DNA of 64,000 bases from Cyclobacterium amurskyense (lineage in GTDB: Bacteria > Bacteroidota > Bacteroidia > Cytophagales > Cyclobacteriaceae), in NCBI RefSeq assembly GCF_001050135.1, contig NZ_CP012040.1:4543001-4607000 (forward strand). Reading direction: 5' to 3'. Within the stretch, counting starts at the first letter, position 1. Each line of letters starts with the position of its first letter. Made by a program: the position numbers and the translations under genes. The notes below the pieces were generated by a model. It was given only the letters and a program-made list of their open reading frames with translations, did no database searches and was not told the DNA's origin. Shown here in pieces: positions 36,056-45,220 of this stretch.

Positions 36056-38869
36056 ATGAAAATTTTAAAGCGCTTTTTAGTATTGTCATTATTGTTCCTT
36101 ATCCATTCGGTAGGTTATTCTCAGGATAAGCTTGAAGAATTGGTACCTCTGGATGATAAGGTACACACAGGGCAATTGGAAAATGGGCTGAAATACTATA
36201 TTCAATACAACCCAAAACCTGAAAATAAGCTAGAACTTCGCCTGGCCCTAAAAGCAGGGGCCATGCAGGAAAATGAGAATCAGTTAGGGCTGGCGCATTT
36301 TGTAGAACACATGGCTTTCAATGGATCTGAGCATTTTGAAAAAAATGAACTAATTAGCTACCTCCAGTCAATAGGGGTTGCCTTTGGGAGTGACCTTAAT
36401 GCCTATACAAGTTTTGATGAGACAGTGTACATGTTGCCAATTCCTACAGATGAGGAAGAAAAGCTGAACAATGGTTTTCAAGTGATGCGTGATTGGGCAG
36501 GAGGACTTCTGCTGAATGCTGAGGATATTGATGCGGAACGGGGGATTGTAGTGGAGGAATGGAGAACCGGACAAGGTGTAAGCCAACGCTTGAGAGATGC
36601 TTACTTGCCTGTACTGCTTCATGAAAGTCGCTATGCAGAACGCATGCCCATAGGTAAAATGGATATTATTAGGAATGCAGCAGATTCGCTGGTCAGACAG
36701 TTTTACCAGGATTGGTACCGGCCAGACTTAATGGCGGTGGTGGCAGTAGGGGATGTGGCTCCTGATAAGGTAGAGAAAATGATCAAAGAATATTTTTCAG
36801 ATTTGGAAAATCCTACCAATGCACCTGAGCGAGAATATTACAATGTCCCTGCCCACAAAGAAAACTTTGTAAAAATCATAACGGATGAGGAAGCACCTGG
36901 CATTCAGGTGCAACTTTATTACAAGCAGGAGGCCAGACCATCCAATAGTTACGAAGATTATAAAGGTAGAATCCTTAGAACTATGTTTGGTGGGATGATC
37001 ACCCAAAGATTGGATGAGATCAGGCAAAAACCAGATGCTCCCTTTATTTTTGCTGGAGCCAGGTATGGTAACTTGGTGAAACCGCTTGATTTTTTCACCA
37101 TATCAGGAGTAGTGGGTCCTGGGAAACTTACTGATGGCTTGGTGTCTTTCCTTACTGAAAACCAAAGGGTTGTGCAGCATGGTTTTACACAGGGAGAGCT
37201 AGAAAGAGTGAAGCGCTCATTGTTAAACAGTGCAGAAAAGTCCTATAAGGAAATGGATAAGGTAGAATCTAGAACCCTGGTGGGTAGGTATGTTTCCCAT
37301 TTCCTGAACAGTAGTTTTGCTGATGGGCCGGAAAATAGACATCGTTTTTATCAGGAGATTATCCCAAAAATAACCCTTGAAGAAGTTAATGGTATAGCCA
37401 AAGAACTGATTAAGGAAGAAAACATTGTATTGATTGTAACTGCCCCAGAGAAGGACAAAGAAACACTTCCAAAAGAAGAAGCACTTTTGGCGGTTTTGGA
37501 AAATGCTAGTGCAATCCAAACAACTCCGTATAAAGAGGACTTGCTAAGAGAAGAGTTGATGCTTGCTAAACCAACTCCAGGGAAGGTAGTGGATGTTACT
37601 CGCAATGAGGCAGTGAATGTGACAACTGTGACATTAAGCAATGGGATGAAGGTGTATTTTAAGCCTACAGATTATAAAAACGATGAAATTATTTTCACTG
37701 CAAGTAGCGAAGGAGGAACTTCTCTATACTCTATGGAGGATCATTATAGTGGCAATTATGCAGGTACAGCTATTAATATCATGGGGATAGGTGATTTTTC
37801 ACCCTCCCAATTAAAAAAAGTCTTGGCGGGAAAAAATGTTCAGGTTACGCCCAATATTAGCACTTATTCAGAGAGTATCTCAGGAGCTACAACGCCTGGT
37901 GATTTTGAAATGGCCCTACAACTTATCCACTTGTATTTTACTTCACCTAGGATGGACAAATCTCTTTGGGAGGTCTTTTTAGCGAATCAAAAAAACCAAT
38001 TGGAGAGTGCCAGTGTCAATCCTGATTTTCAGTTCAATAAACGAGTCAATGAAATAATTAGCAATGGCAATCCACGTGGCAGAGGAATCTATACGGCTGA
38101 TCAACTTGATTCCATAGACTTGAACCATAGCCTTAAAATTTACGAGGAAAGGTTTGCCAATGCTGCTGACTTTAACTTGCTATTTACAGGCAATATTGAC
38201 TTGGAGAGTATGCTTCCTTTGGTAGCCCAATATTTAGGAAGTTTGCCTGGGGACCCTTCTGAAAAAGAAGACTTTATTGATTTGGGTTTGACCCCTCCTC
38301 AGGATAGAAAAGAAACCATTAAGGTGGGTGTTGACGATAAAAGTCAGGTGATTCTATATTTCAGCGGTGAAACAGCCTACGATTTGAAAAAATCACAGCA
38401 GCTTTCCTATCTTGGTGAAATTCTTACCATCAAATTAATTGAAACCCTAAGGGAAGAAATCGGCGGTGTATACGGTGTTGGGGCTAGAGGAAGTTTAAGC
38501 AGGGTTCCGGAAGAACGATTTAACTTTTCCATTTCATTTCCTTGTGGGCCTGAGTCAGTCGATAAATTAAAAGCTGCTGTTTGGGAACAAATACAAAAAA
38601 TACAGGAAGAAGGGCCAGATGAAGCTGATTTGGAGAAAGTTCGGGAGACAAAGCGGCTTGCCCTTGAAGAAAACATGAAACGGAATGGCTTCTGGCATGG
38701 CCAGTTAAATGCTGCCATTAACGGCGGTCTTCCATTAGATACCGTATTAGGCGCAGAGGATCGGGTATTAGGCGTAACAGCCGACCAGGTAAAAGAGGCT
38801 GCCAATACCTATTTGCAAAAGCCATATCTTTTGGAAATCACCAGGTACCCCGCCAATTTCGAAGAGTAA
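36056..38869 (+). CDS. M16 family zinc metallopeptidase (pitrilysin-like)
   Basis: The 937-residue protein has a signal peptide (MKILKRFLVLSLLFLIHSVG, cut near YSQ). The inverted zinc motif HFVEHMAFNG has His81, Glu84 and His85. The distal Glu ligand is probably in AERGIVVEEWR (160-170). The second half carries the paired M16C-like domain (SNGMKVYFKPTDYKNDEI onward) and a C-terminal part with YGVGARGSLSRVP. Length fits full two-repeat periplasmic members of Bacteroidota. It degrades peptides in the periplasm. The gene begins just after repeat A copy 5. It appears monocistronic. Confidence 0.92.
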   Translation: MKILKRFLVLSLLFLIHSVGYSQDKLEELVPLDDKVHTGQLENGLKYYIQYNPKPENKLELRLALKAGAMQENENQLGLAHFVEHMAFNGSEHFEKNELISYLQSIGVAFGSDLNAYTSFDETVYMLPIPTDEEEKLNNGFQVMRDWAGGLLLNAEDIDAERGIVVEEWRTGQGVSQRLRDAYLPVLLHESRYAERMPIGKMDIIRNAADSLVRQFYQDWYRPDLMAVVAVGDVAPDKVEKMIKEYFSDLENPTNAPEREYYNVPAHKENFVKIITDEEAPGIQVQLYYKQEARPSNSYEDYKGRILRTMFGGMITQRLDEIRQKPDAPFIFAGARYGNLVKPLDFFTISGVVGPGKLTDGLVSFLTENQRVVQHGFTQGELERVKRSLLNSAEKSYKEMDKVESRTLVGRYVSHFLNSSFADGPENRHRFYQEIIPKITLEEVNGIAKELIKEENIVLIVTAPEKDKETLPKEEALLAVLENASAIQTTPYKEDLLREELMLAKPTPGKVVDVTRNEAVNVTTVTLSNGMKVYFKPTDYKNDEIIFTASSEGGTSLYSMEDHYSGNYAGTAINIMGIGDFSPSQLKKVLAGKNVQVTPNISTYSESISGATTPGDFEMALQLIHLYFTSPRMDKSLWEVFLANQKNQLESASVNPDFQFNKRVNEIISNGNPRGRGIYTADQLDSIDLNHSLKIYEERFANAADFNLLFTGNIDLESMLPLVAQYLGSLPGDPSEKEDFIDLGLTPPQDRKETIKVGVDDKSQVILYFSGETAYDLKKSQQLSYLGEILTIKLIETLREEIGGVYGVGARGSLSRVPEERFNFSISFPCGPESVDKLKAAVWEQIQKIQEEGPDEADLEKVRETKRLALEENMKRNGFWHGQLNAAINGGLPLDTVLGAEDRVLGVTADQVKEAANTYLQKPYLLEITRYPANFEE

Positions 38870-39021
38870 AAAACAAGGTAATTATGCTTTAAACCCAAGC
38901 TGAAATACGCGGAAAAGTTACATTCATCAGCAATAAAACCTGTCAAAGACGGTGAAATCAAGTAAGCTGTATAAGGCCTTCTCAGAAAATCATTTTGATT
39001 TATCAAAATGTAATTTGTCAC

Positions 39022-39091
39022 TAACAATTAACAATTAACAATTAACAATTAACCATTAACAATTAACCATTAATAATTAATAATTAACCAT
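39022..39091 (+). repeat. heptanucleotide tandem repeat (10 x 7 bp)
   Basis: Ten consecutive units of TAACAAT or close variants (TAACCAT, TAATAAT) run from 39022 to 39091. The array ends 10 bases before the sialidase ATG. Since TAA falls in every frame, it is non-coding. Length change would alter promoter or leader spacing. Confidence 0.85.
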
Positions 39092-39101
39092 TATCCCCCC
39101 A

Positions 39102-40259
39102 ATGATAAATTTTATAATCTATTTAATCTCTTTCTTTTTCACGGAAGCTACTTCCCCTAAAGACAATGTTCAAGTAAACCCTGTTTCAGAGCAAGTTTTA
39201 TTTGTTGCAGGAGAAGGAGGTTACCATACTTACCGAATTCCCTCACTCATTGTAGCTGCAGATGGCTCTGTATTGGCATTTGTTGAGGGGAGAAAAACTG
39301 GAAGTTCGGACACTGGAGACATTGATGTTTTAATGAAAAAGTCAACAGATGGGGGACTTACCTGGTCCAAGCAGAAAGTAATATGGGACAAAGGAGAAAC
39401 GGTGTGTGGAAACCCTAACCCTGTGTTGGATGAAACTACGGGAGAGATCCATTTATTACTCACTTGGAATAGAGGAGATGATCATGAAGGAGACATAATT
39501 ACCAAGAAAAGCAAGAACACCCGTAGGGTATTTGTAATGAAATCCACTGATAATGGTGACAGTTGGACCGAACCATCAGACATTACCAAAACGACCAAGG
39601 ATCCATCTTGGGGTTGGTATGCTACTGGGCCAGGTGTTGGGGTACAAATTAAGCATGGTCTCAATAAAGGTCGCTTGGTGATTCCGGCCAATCACAGTTA
39701 TGACGATCCTAAGGGGAACGTAAGGGGAGGGCCTTATGAATACGGTTCCCATGTGATTTATAGTGATGATCTTGGAGCTACTTGGGCACTTGGTGGAACC
39801 ATCAAGCCTAAGATGAACGAAAGTCAGCTGATTGAAATGGCAGATGGCAAAGGAACACTATTAATGAACATGCGGTCTTATTTTGGTAAAAATAGGAGAG
39901 CTTTGTCTGTTAGCAATGACGGTGGTGTTTCTTGGTCTGATCCAGTGGAGGCAACTTCTTTAATTGAGCCGGTTTGCCAAGCAGCCTTTATAAGGTATTC
40001 CTGGCCAGATGATAAGGCCGAAGATTTGGTTTTATTTTCCAATCCGGCAAGCACTAAAAGAGAAAACATGACCATCAAGCTAAGCAAGGATAGCGGTAAA
40101 ACTTGGATTGCATCTAAGGTTTTAAACCAAGGCCCTTCCGCTTATTCGGCTTTAGCCGCTTTGCCCAATGGAGAAATTCTTTGCCTATATGAAAAAGGAG
40201 AAAAAAATCCTTATGAAAAGTTAGTGTTAGCACGTTTGTCTTTGGATAACCTGCAGTAA
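39102..40259 (+). CDS. exported sialidase-like hydrolase (GH33-type BNR propeller)
   Basis: The 385-residue protein has a short leader (MINFIIYLISFFFTEA). The sialidase fold is supported by YRIPSLIVAADGSVLAF with arginine 45 and five Asp-boxes: STDGGLTW (81-88), STDNGDSW, SDDLGATW, SNDGGVSW and SKDSGKTW. Arg258 (NMRSY) and Arg320 could complete the arginine triad. Asp70, Glu289 (LIEPVCQ) and Tyr348 (GPSAYSAL) fit catalytic positions. It would release terminal acidic sugars such as sialic acid or related ulosonic acids. The upstream heptamer array may tune expression. A terminator hairpin follows at 40275. Confidence 0.88.
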   Translation: MINFIIYLISFFFTEATSPKDNVQVNPVSEQVLFVAGEGGYHTYRIPSLIVAADGSVLAFVEGRKTGSSDTGDIDVLMKKSTDGGLTWSKQKVIWDKGETVCGNPNPVLDETTGEIHLLLTWNRGDDHEGDIITKKSKNTRRVFVMKSTDNGDSWTEPSDITKTTKDPSWGWYATGPGVGVQIKHGLNKGRLVIPANHSYDDPKGNVRGGPYEYGSHVIYSDDLGATWALGGTIKPKMNESQLIEMADGKGTLLMNMRSYFGKNRRALSVSNDGGVSWSDPVEATSLIEPVCQAAFIRYSWPDDKAEDLVLFSNPASTKRENMTIKLSKDSGKTWIASKVLNQGPSAYSALAALPNGEILCLYEKGEKNPYEKLVLARLSLDNLQ

Positions 40260-40274
40260 AATGGCATAAAGAAC

Positions 40275-40310
40275 AAAACCACTTCCCGCTTATAGGCAGG
40301 GAGTGGTTTT
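40275..40310 (+). terminator. terminator after the sialidase-like gene
   Basis: AAAACCACTTCCCGC pairs with GCAGGGAGTGGTTTT with one G-U-type mismatch, followed by a T-rich stretch, 15 bases after the stop. Confidence 0.75.
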
Positions 40311-40412
40311 ATATTTTAACCTGTGGATTAAAAGAGGTTAATAAGTAACGTTTGGTTTGCAAACTTCCATTAATGCCTTTTTTTATGGCCTTGTGGAAAT
40401 TAGTAAAACGCA

Positions 40413-41594
40413 TTACTCAATAAACAATTGTTCGATAAATACTGGTCTTGGAATTTCGATATTTTTACCGGTCGCTTTAAGCATTCCAGTTGTGCTGTCT
40501 ATATTAAAGATGGCTAGATTGTCTGTTTCCATATTGGCAACAAAAACAAAATCTCCTTTTTCATCTACTTTGAAATTCCTTGGATGTTTACCACCTGACG
40601 GAACATGTCCTTGTGTTTCTAGTAAGCCTGTGTTTTGGTCTACTTTGTAGACCACTAGATTGTCCTGTCCTCGGTTACTTGCATACAACCATTGGGCATC
40701 TTTAGAGAAATGGATGTCTGCTCCCGCATTGTAATCACTGTGAAGTTTGTCATTTAGCATGTTGATCCTACCAATGGGGCTTAGGTCGCCATTGGTCTCA
40801 TCCAAGCTGTAAACACTTACTGTATTGCTCAATTCCTCTAAGGAATAAGCATAGGGAAGGCTAGGGTGGAATACAAAATGCCTGGGACCTGCACCTGGTG
40901 AGGTTTGAAAAATCACAGGATTCTCGTCAACAGTGCCATTGGTCTTATTAACCTTGTATTTTAATATCTGATCAATTCCTAAATCCGAAGCATATACCCA
41001 TTGACCATCTTTTGATGGAATCATGGCATGCATATGGGCGGTTGTCTGGTTGGCATGAACACTTCTACCCGTATGTTGAATAAAAGAAGCCGCTTCACTT
41101 ACCCCTCCATTTTCTAAGATTTTAAATGTTGATAAATTGCCTCCCTTATAATGAGACAGGAACACAACATTCCCTGTGGGGTCTACGCTAATATGGCAAG
41201 GGCTAGCACCTACAGAGGACACTTCATTGATTTTGGTAAGCTTGCCTGTATCTGGAGCAATGGAATAAGCGATTACCGTTCCTGCTTCATCCTTAGCATC
41301 TTTACCTTCCCTATAGGCAGCATATAAAAATTTCTTGTTAGGGTGCAAGGCCAAAAAGGTTGGGCTTTCTTTGTCATGGATCGTTTGGACAGTAGTGGTG
41401 GTCAGGTTTTCTCTGTCAAATTCCAATACATAAATGCCTTCACTATTGTTTTGGCTATAGGTACCGACGTAGATAATTTCTTTGGATGTCTGGGCCATAA
41501 GGGAGATTGGAGAACACATTAAAATAAATAACAATATGAAAGATATCTGCTTTACCTTTCTGGCAAAGAACAAGTTTCCAGTTTTATAAATCAT
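40413..41594 (-). CDS. lactonase-family beta-propeller protein (6-phosphogluconolactonase type), exported
   Basis: The 393-residue protein has an N-terminal hydrophobic stretch (ISFILLFILMCSPISLMAQ) preceded by a charged segment. The mature part fits the seven-bladed lactonase fold: IIYVGTYSQNNSEGIYVLEFD, HPNKKFLYAAYREG, SPCHISVDPTGNVVFLSHY, GAGPRHFVFHPSLPYAYSLEELSNTVSVY and KHPRNFKVDEKGDFVFVAN. Members hydrolyse sugar lactones, and exported copies in Bacteroidota may act on oxidised sugars. It is leftward, 59 bases after the phosphatase fusion gene in the same direction, so the two may be cotranscribed. Confidence 0.85.
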   Translation of the reverse strand: MIYKTGNLFFARKVKQISFILLFILMCSPISLMAQTSKEIIYVGTYSQNNSEGIYVLEFDRENLTTTTVQTIHDKESPTFLALHPNKKFLYAAYREGKDAKDEAGTVIAYSIAPDTGKLTKINEVSSVGASPCHISVDPTGNVVFLSHYKGGNLSTFKILENGGVSEAASFIQHTGRSVHANQTTAHMHAMIPSKDGQWVYASDLGIDQILKYKVNKTNGTVDENPVIFQTSPGAGPRHFVFHPSLPYAYSLEELSNTVSVYSLDETNGDLSPIGRINMLNDKLHSDYNAGADIHFSKDAQWLYASNRGQDNLVVYKVDQNTGLLETQGHVPSGGKHPRNFKVDEKGDFVFVANMETDNLAIFNIDSTTGMLKATGKNIEIPRPVFIEQLFIE

Positions 41595-41653
41595 AGCGGA
41601 ATATAAGGCTAAATCATCAAAAGGTAATATTTAACGTAAGGGAAATCATAGTT

Positions 41654-43486
41654 TTACTTTAAATAGGGACTTAACACCTCATTGATTTTTTTAAATACAT
41701 CTGAGTTTTCATAGATCCCACGAAAAAGATCAGATTGAGGTCCATAGGCAAAAATGGGTACCATGATGGCGGTATGGTCTTCAGTAGAGAATTCAAGCTC
41801 AACCTTATGGTCTTTTATATTTCCTTGAGGCAAAGTGATTCCACCTGTTTCATGATCGGCTGTGATAATTACCAATGTTCTCCCATTCTGGTCAGCAAAT
41901 CGGAGCGCTTCAGCTATGGCCTGATCAAAATCTATTCCTTCCTCTATTACAGTCTGGCTGTCGTTGATATGTCCTCCTGAATCGATAAAAGCGCCTTCTA
42001 CCATAAGGAAAAAAGGCTTGTTTTTGGTCGCTAAAAACTGAAGACTGGCCTTGGTAGCTTCACTCAGGTAACCTTCTCTACCATTCATAACTTTAGGCAA
42101 TTCGTCTGCTGAAGCAAAAAATCCAGCTCTATCTGAATTGCTTTTTGCCAGTTCTTCTAGTGAACTGGTTAAATGAAAACCTTCTTTCCTGAGATTTAAG
42201 GTTTCATCCTTTTCAAACTTTGTGAAATCGTTTCTTCCAGCTCCTATAAATAGATTCAAAGGGCTTTTGGACAGGTCACTGGCAATTTCCTTGGTCATGT
42301 CCCTTTCTGTTCTGTGTGCGTAGAATGCTGCTGGGGTAGCTCCCGTCAAATTGTCTGTGGTGACTATGCCTGTGACAAAACCATGGCTACTTAATACCTC
42401 CGGTAAATTTTTTGCAGGACTTCCATCAGGAAGTGCTCCCACACTTCTGTTCTTTACTTTACTTCCAGAAGCCAAAGCCGTACCTGCTGCAGCCGAATCT
42501 GTAGTGAAATCATCTTTAGATTGGGTTTTGAGCAGTCCAATATTTTTGAGCTGCGTTAGGGTTAACTCATTGCCATTGCCAAACATGGCGGCGGATATTT
42601 GGGCCAGTCCATTTCCATCACCTATTAAAAGGATTACATTGTCTACAGGGCCTTTGATTCCATCCTTTTCAAAGGTTGGTTTGTAGATCTTGCTAAGGTT
42701 TGGAGTTTGATAATAGCGGTCATTTAAATTGCTTAAATAGGCATTGGCCGCGTAAGGGTGATCGGTATTGATGAAATCTACTCCTAATTCACTCAAAGCC
42801 TTCCAAGATGTTTTGCTATCTGGCGTAGCCCAAAAACGGAACGGTTTTCCTAAACCGTGAACAAGTTTAAGAACAGCCTTAATCTTTTCGATGTCTTCGT
42901 CTACGAGTCTACCTTTTCCATTCCACTGTGAAAAATTTTTGAAGCTTAAACTGAAAAGCTCAATTTTTTCCAATGGTAGGTTGGAAGTCTCTTTTATACT
43001 TTGATAGTCAAAAAATATAGGAAAAGGGTATTTAACATATTCTTCTACTTTTGGTCGGTTTCCGGAAATAACAATTTTAACAAAGGGATTTTCCTGATCT
43101 TCCCAAAGAGCACCATACGGTCTTATGGCCTCAACCACTTTTTCTAATGTGGAATAAGCCTCTGTTTTAATGTCAACAAGAAGAATAATTGGTTTTTGCA
43201 TGCCAAGGCCAAGATTTTTGGATTTTAGCATAGGGTCTAAATATAGGGAGCTTAGCGTATGGCCTTCTTTTATACTCTCTTTCTCATGTGCCACATATAA
43301 ATTGCCATTCTGAAGAATTACATCTGCTTCTATGGATGCCGCTTCGTTGGCATATGCTTCCCAAAAAGGAGCCTTTTGAAGGTAATCATTGTGGCTATGG
43401 AGTTTTACTTCCTGCCCAAAGCTTACAAGTGGAATTAATAATATTATCAAATAGCCGATGAAGGCCAAAATAGCAGCTTTTTTCAT
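41654..43486 (-). CDS. fusion: PLC-like phosphodiesterase domain + alkaline phosphatase
   Basis: The ATG at 43486 is chosen because the upstream in-frame start at 43498 is only TTG. The 610-residue product has a signal peptide (KKAAILAFIGYLIILLIPLV). Residues ~27-260 form a glycerophosphodiesterase/PI-PLC-like domain (LHSHNDYLQKAPFWEAY, IEADVILQNGNLYVAHE, INTDHPYAAN at its end). Residues ~281-610 form an alkaline phosphatase: VILLIGDGNG, DFTTDSAAAGTALASG with Ser331, VEGAFIDSGGH and ITADHETGG. The two activities would release glycerol-phosphate groups and then phosphate from organic phosphorus. The domain pairing is discussed as a finding. It lies upstream of the lactonase gene. Confidence 0.88.
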   Translation of the reverse strand: MKKAAILAFIGYLIILLIPLVSFGQEVKLHSHNDYLQKAPFWEAYANEAASIEADVILQNGNLYVAHEKESIKEGHTLSSLYLDPMLKSKNLGLGMQKPIILLVDIKTEAYSTLEKVVEAIRPYGALWEDQENPFVKIVISGNRPKVEEYVKYPFPIFFDYQSIKETSNLPLEKIELFSLSFKNFSQWNGKGRLVDEDIEKIKAVLKLVHGLGKPFRFWATPDSKTSWKALSELGVDFINTDHPYAANAYLSNLNDRYYQTPNLSKIYKPTFEKDGIKGPVDNVILLIGDGNGLAQISAAMFGNGNELTLTQLKNIGLLKTQSKDDFTTDSAAAGTALASGSKVKNRSVGALPDGSPAKNLPEVLSSHGFVTGIVTTDNLTGATPAAFYAHRTERDMTKEIASDLSKSPLNLFIGAGRNDFTKFEKDETLNLRKEGFHLTSSLEELAKSNSDRAGFFASADELPKVMNGREGYLSEATKASLQFLATKNKPFFLMVEGAFIDSGGHINDSQTVIEEGIDFDQAIAEALRFADQNGRTLVIITADHETGGITLPQGNIKDHKVELEFSTEDHTAIMVPIFAYGPQSDLFRGIYENSDVFKKINEVLSPYLK

Positions 43487-43750
43487 ATTTGAATGCAATT
43501 AATAGGTATGAGGTATAATAGTATGCTAATTTAAAGTTAATGAATGGTAATTGGGATGGAAATTGGCTTTATTTTGCTTCAGGCAAAGTATTTGAGATAA
43601 AGAAATCGTGAAACCGGTTTTTTTTATTTAAAAGAATATTTTTTTTAAATAAATCGCCACTTTGGTATAAAACTTGTATTGTATTACCCAATAACATTCT
43701 TTCAAAAGATGTTAAGCTTTTAAAATTTAAACCAATATTAAAAAGACATT

Positions 43751-44029
43751 ATGAAATCAGCGAAAATAATTTTAGGGACATTAGCAGGAGTTGCAATAGG
43801 GGTACAAATTGGATTGTTGATTGCACCTGAAAAAGGAAAAACAACTCGCAAAAAACTTTCTCAAAAAGGTGAGGGTTATTTGAAAGAAATTAACGGACAA
43901 TTTGATCATATCGTAAAAGGAATGAACGAAAAATTGGATAAAATGAACAAAAATATTGCCTCTGTAGCTGAAGAAACAAGAGCAAAAGGAAAAAATTTAA
44001 TCGCAGAAGCAAAAGAGAAAACCAAGTAA
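43751..44029 (+). CDS. YtxH-domain small membrane protein
   Basis: The 92-residue protein starts with a Gly/Ala-rich membrane segment (IILGTLAGVAIGVQIGLLIAP). The typical YtxH junction is EKGKTTRKKLSQKGE. A long charged amphipathic helix follows to a Lys-rich end. YtxH proteins are general-stress-associated, with no known reaction. It is one of the few small inner-membrane proteins here. A terminator at 44046-44078 closes it 17 bases after the stop. Upstream (about 43623-43654) lies an AT-rich inverted repeat that may belong to its promoter region. Confidence 0.8.
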   Translation: MKSAKIILGTLAGVAIGVQIGLLIAPEKGKTTRKKLSQKGEGYLKEINGQFDHIVKGMNEKLDKMNKNIASVAEETRAKGKNLIAEAKEKTK

Positions 44030-44045
44030 AATATTTTTTTGTTAC

Positions 44046-44078
44046 AAAGGCCAATGAATATCATTGGCCTTTTTTTTT
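44046..44078 (+). terminator. strong terminator after the YtxH gene
   Basis: AAAGGCCAATGA pairs exactly with TCATTGGCCTTT around ATA, followed by eight more T residues. It lies just upstream of the SDR gene's ATG at 44097. Confidence 0.88.
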
Positions 44079-44096
44079 ATAAAAATAAATCACGTT

Positions 44097-44819
44097 ATGA
44101 ATTTAGAAAATACAACGGCCTTTATCACGGGCGGAAACACTGGAATTGGATTTGGAATTGCTCAAGCTCTTGTAGCGGAAGGGGTGAATGTAGCTATTAC
44201 AAGCAGGTCCCTTGATAGAGCGCAGGAAGCCGCAGATAAAATTCAAAAATTAGACAAATCCAAAGGGAAAATCATGGCTTTGGAGTTGGATGTAAAGGAT
44301 TTTGAAGCGCAGAAAGCGGCAGTAGCTAAAGTTGTTAAGGAATGGGGTAAATTGGACTATTTTGTAGCCAATGCTGGTGTTGGTCATTTTGCGCCCATTC
44401 AGGACTTAAGTGTTGAGCAATGGCAGGACACCATTGATACCAATTTAACAGGTGTTTTCTATGGGATTAAAGCCTCTGTAGATGCTTTGAAGGAAACAAA
44501 AGGTTTCTTTTTGACGATTTCAAGTTTGGCAGGTACAAATTTCTTTGCAAATGGGTCTGCTTACAATGCTAGTAAATTTGGGGTTACCGGATTTACTCAG
44601 GCTGTGATGTTGGATTTAAGGCAGGAAGGAATTCGTGTGAGTACCATTATGCCTGGTTCTGTAGCTACGGGATTTAACGACCACAAGGTGGACGATAGTG
44701 ATGCCTGGAAAATTCAAAAAGAAGACATTGGAGAAATAGTTGTAGGTTTGTTTAAGCTCGATGCCCGAACTTTACCTAGTAAAATTGAGGTAAGACCTTC
44801 TCAAACACCGAAGAAATAG
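44097..44819 (+). CDS. short-chain dehydrogenase/reductase (SDR)
   Basis: The ATG at 44097 is chosen because any upstream start falls inside the YtxH terminator. The 240-residue enzyme is a classical SDR: nucleotide motif TGGNTGIGFG (11-20), NAG at 92-94, Ser142/143 in TISSLAG, and YxxxK as Tyr156-Lys160 (SAYNASKFG). The cofactor preference cannot be set with certainty; TSRS at 35-38 would fit NADP. It is cytoplasmic, with no leader. Substrate is unknown. A hairpin terminator follows (44905-44942), so it is monocistronic, although its promoter must lie in the ~50 bases around the upstream terminator or rely on read-through. Confidence 0.9.
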   Translation: MNLENTTAFITGGNTGIGFGIAQALVAEGVNVAITSRSLDRAQEAADKIQKLDKSKGKIMALELDVKDFEAQKAAVAKVVKEWGKLDYFVANAGVGHFAPIQDLSVEQWQDTIDTNLTGVFYGIKASVDALKETKGFFLTISSLAGTNFFANGSAYNASKFGVTGFTQAVMLDLRQEGIRVSTIMPGSVATGFNDHKVDDSDAWKIQKEDIGEIVVGLFKLDARTLPSKIEVRPSQTPKK

Positions 44820-44904
44820 TTCTTCAAATCTTTCGAAAGTTCACATCCTTTTAAGTGCTATGGGGAAGTAAAAACTTTGAAAGAAATTATCATATTTACT
44901 TGTG

Positions 44905-44942
44905 AAAAAAACCGGCTAACTTTCTTAAATGGCCGGTTTTTT
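44905..44942 (+). terminator. terminator after the SDR gene
   Basis: AAAACCGGC pairs with GCCGGTTTT around a 15-base loop, followed by a T run. Confidence 0.78.
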
Positions 44943-44986
44943 ATTGGAATTAACTTTTTTTCTGTTCCGTTCATGAAATAATGCTG

Positions 44987-45007
44987 AATATTTAATGATT
45001 AAATATT
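44987..45007. promoter_or_regulatory. candidate operator palindrome
   Basis: AATATTTAAT and ATTAAATATT flank a single central G, a 10-bp perfect dyad. It lies ~214 bases before the first Gfo/Idh gene. It may be a regulator site, or chance in AT-rich DNA. Confidence 0.3.
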
Positions 45008-45220
45008 GTGTGTTAATGTGTTGTAAAACAGTGTTTTAATGTCTAAGTTTAAATGCTTGAATGGGGTGTGGTCAATTCAAATAGCCATTAATATGCATTT
45101 CATGTAAAATCGATCCTGACTTTTTTAAAATTTTTAGTAAATTGTTTGATTAGATTTTATAGTTCTAGTTTAAAATCGAAAAATAAGTCAATATTATATT
45201 TTAAGTATTACATACAATTT

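Larger units (their letters stand above)
44820..45220. other. intergenic region with terminator and palindrome
   Basis: It holds the SDR terminator (44905-44942) and a 21-base near-perfect palindrome (44987-45007) before the oxidoreductase operon. No gene is present. Confidence 0.55.

Noticed and set aside
39022..39091. Heptamer tract as a coding repeat or CRISPR
   Set aside because: TAA stops occur in every frame and the unit is only seven bases with no spacers.
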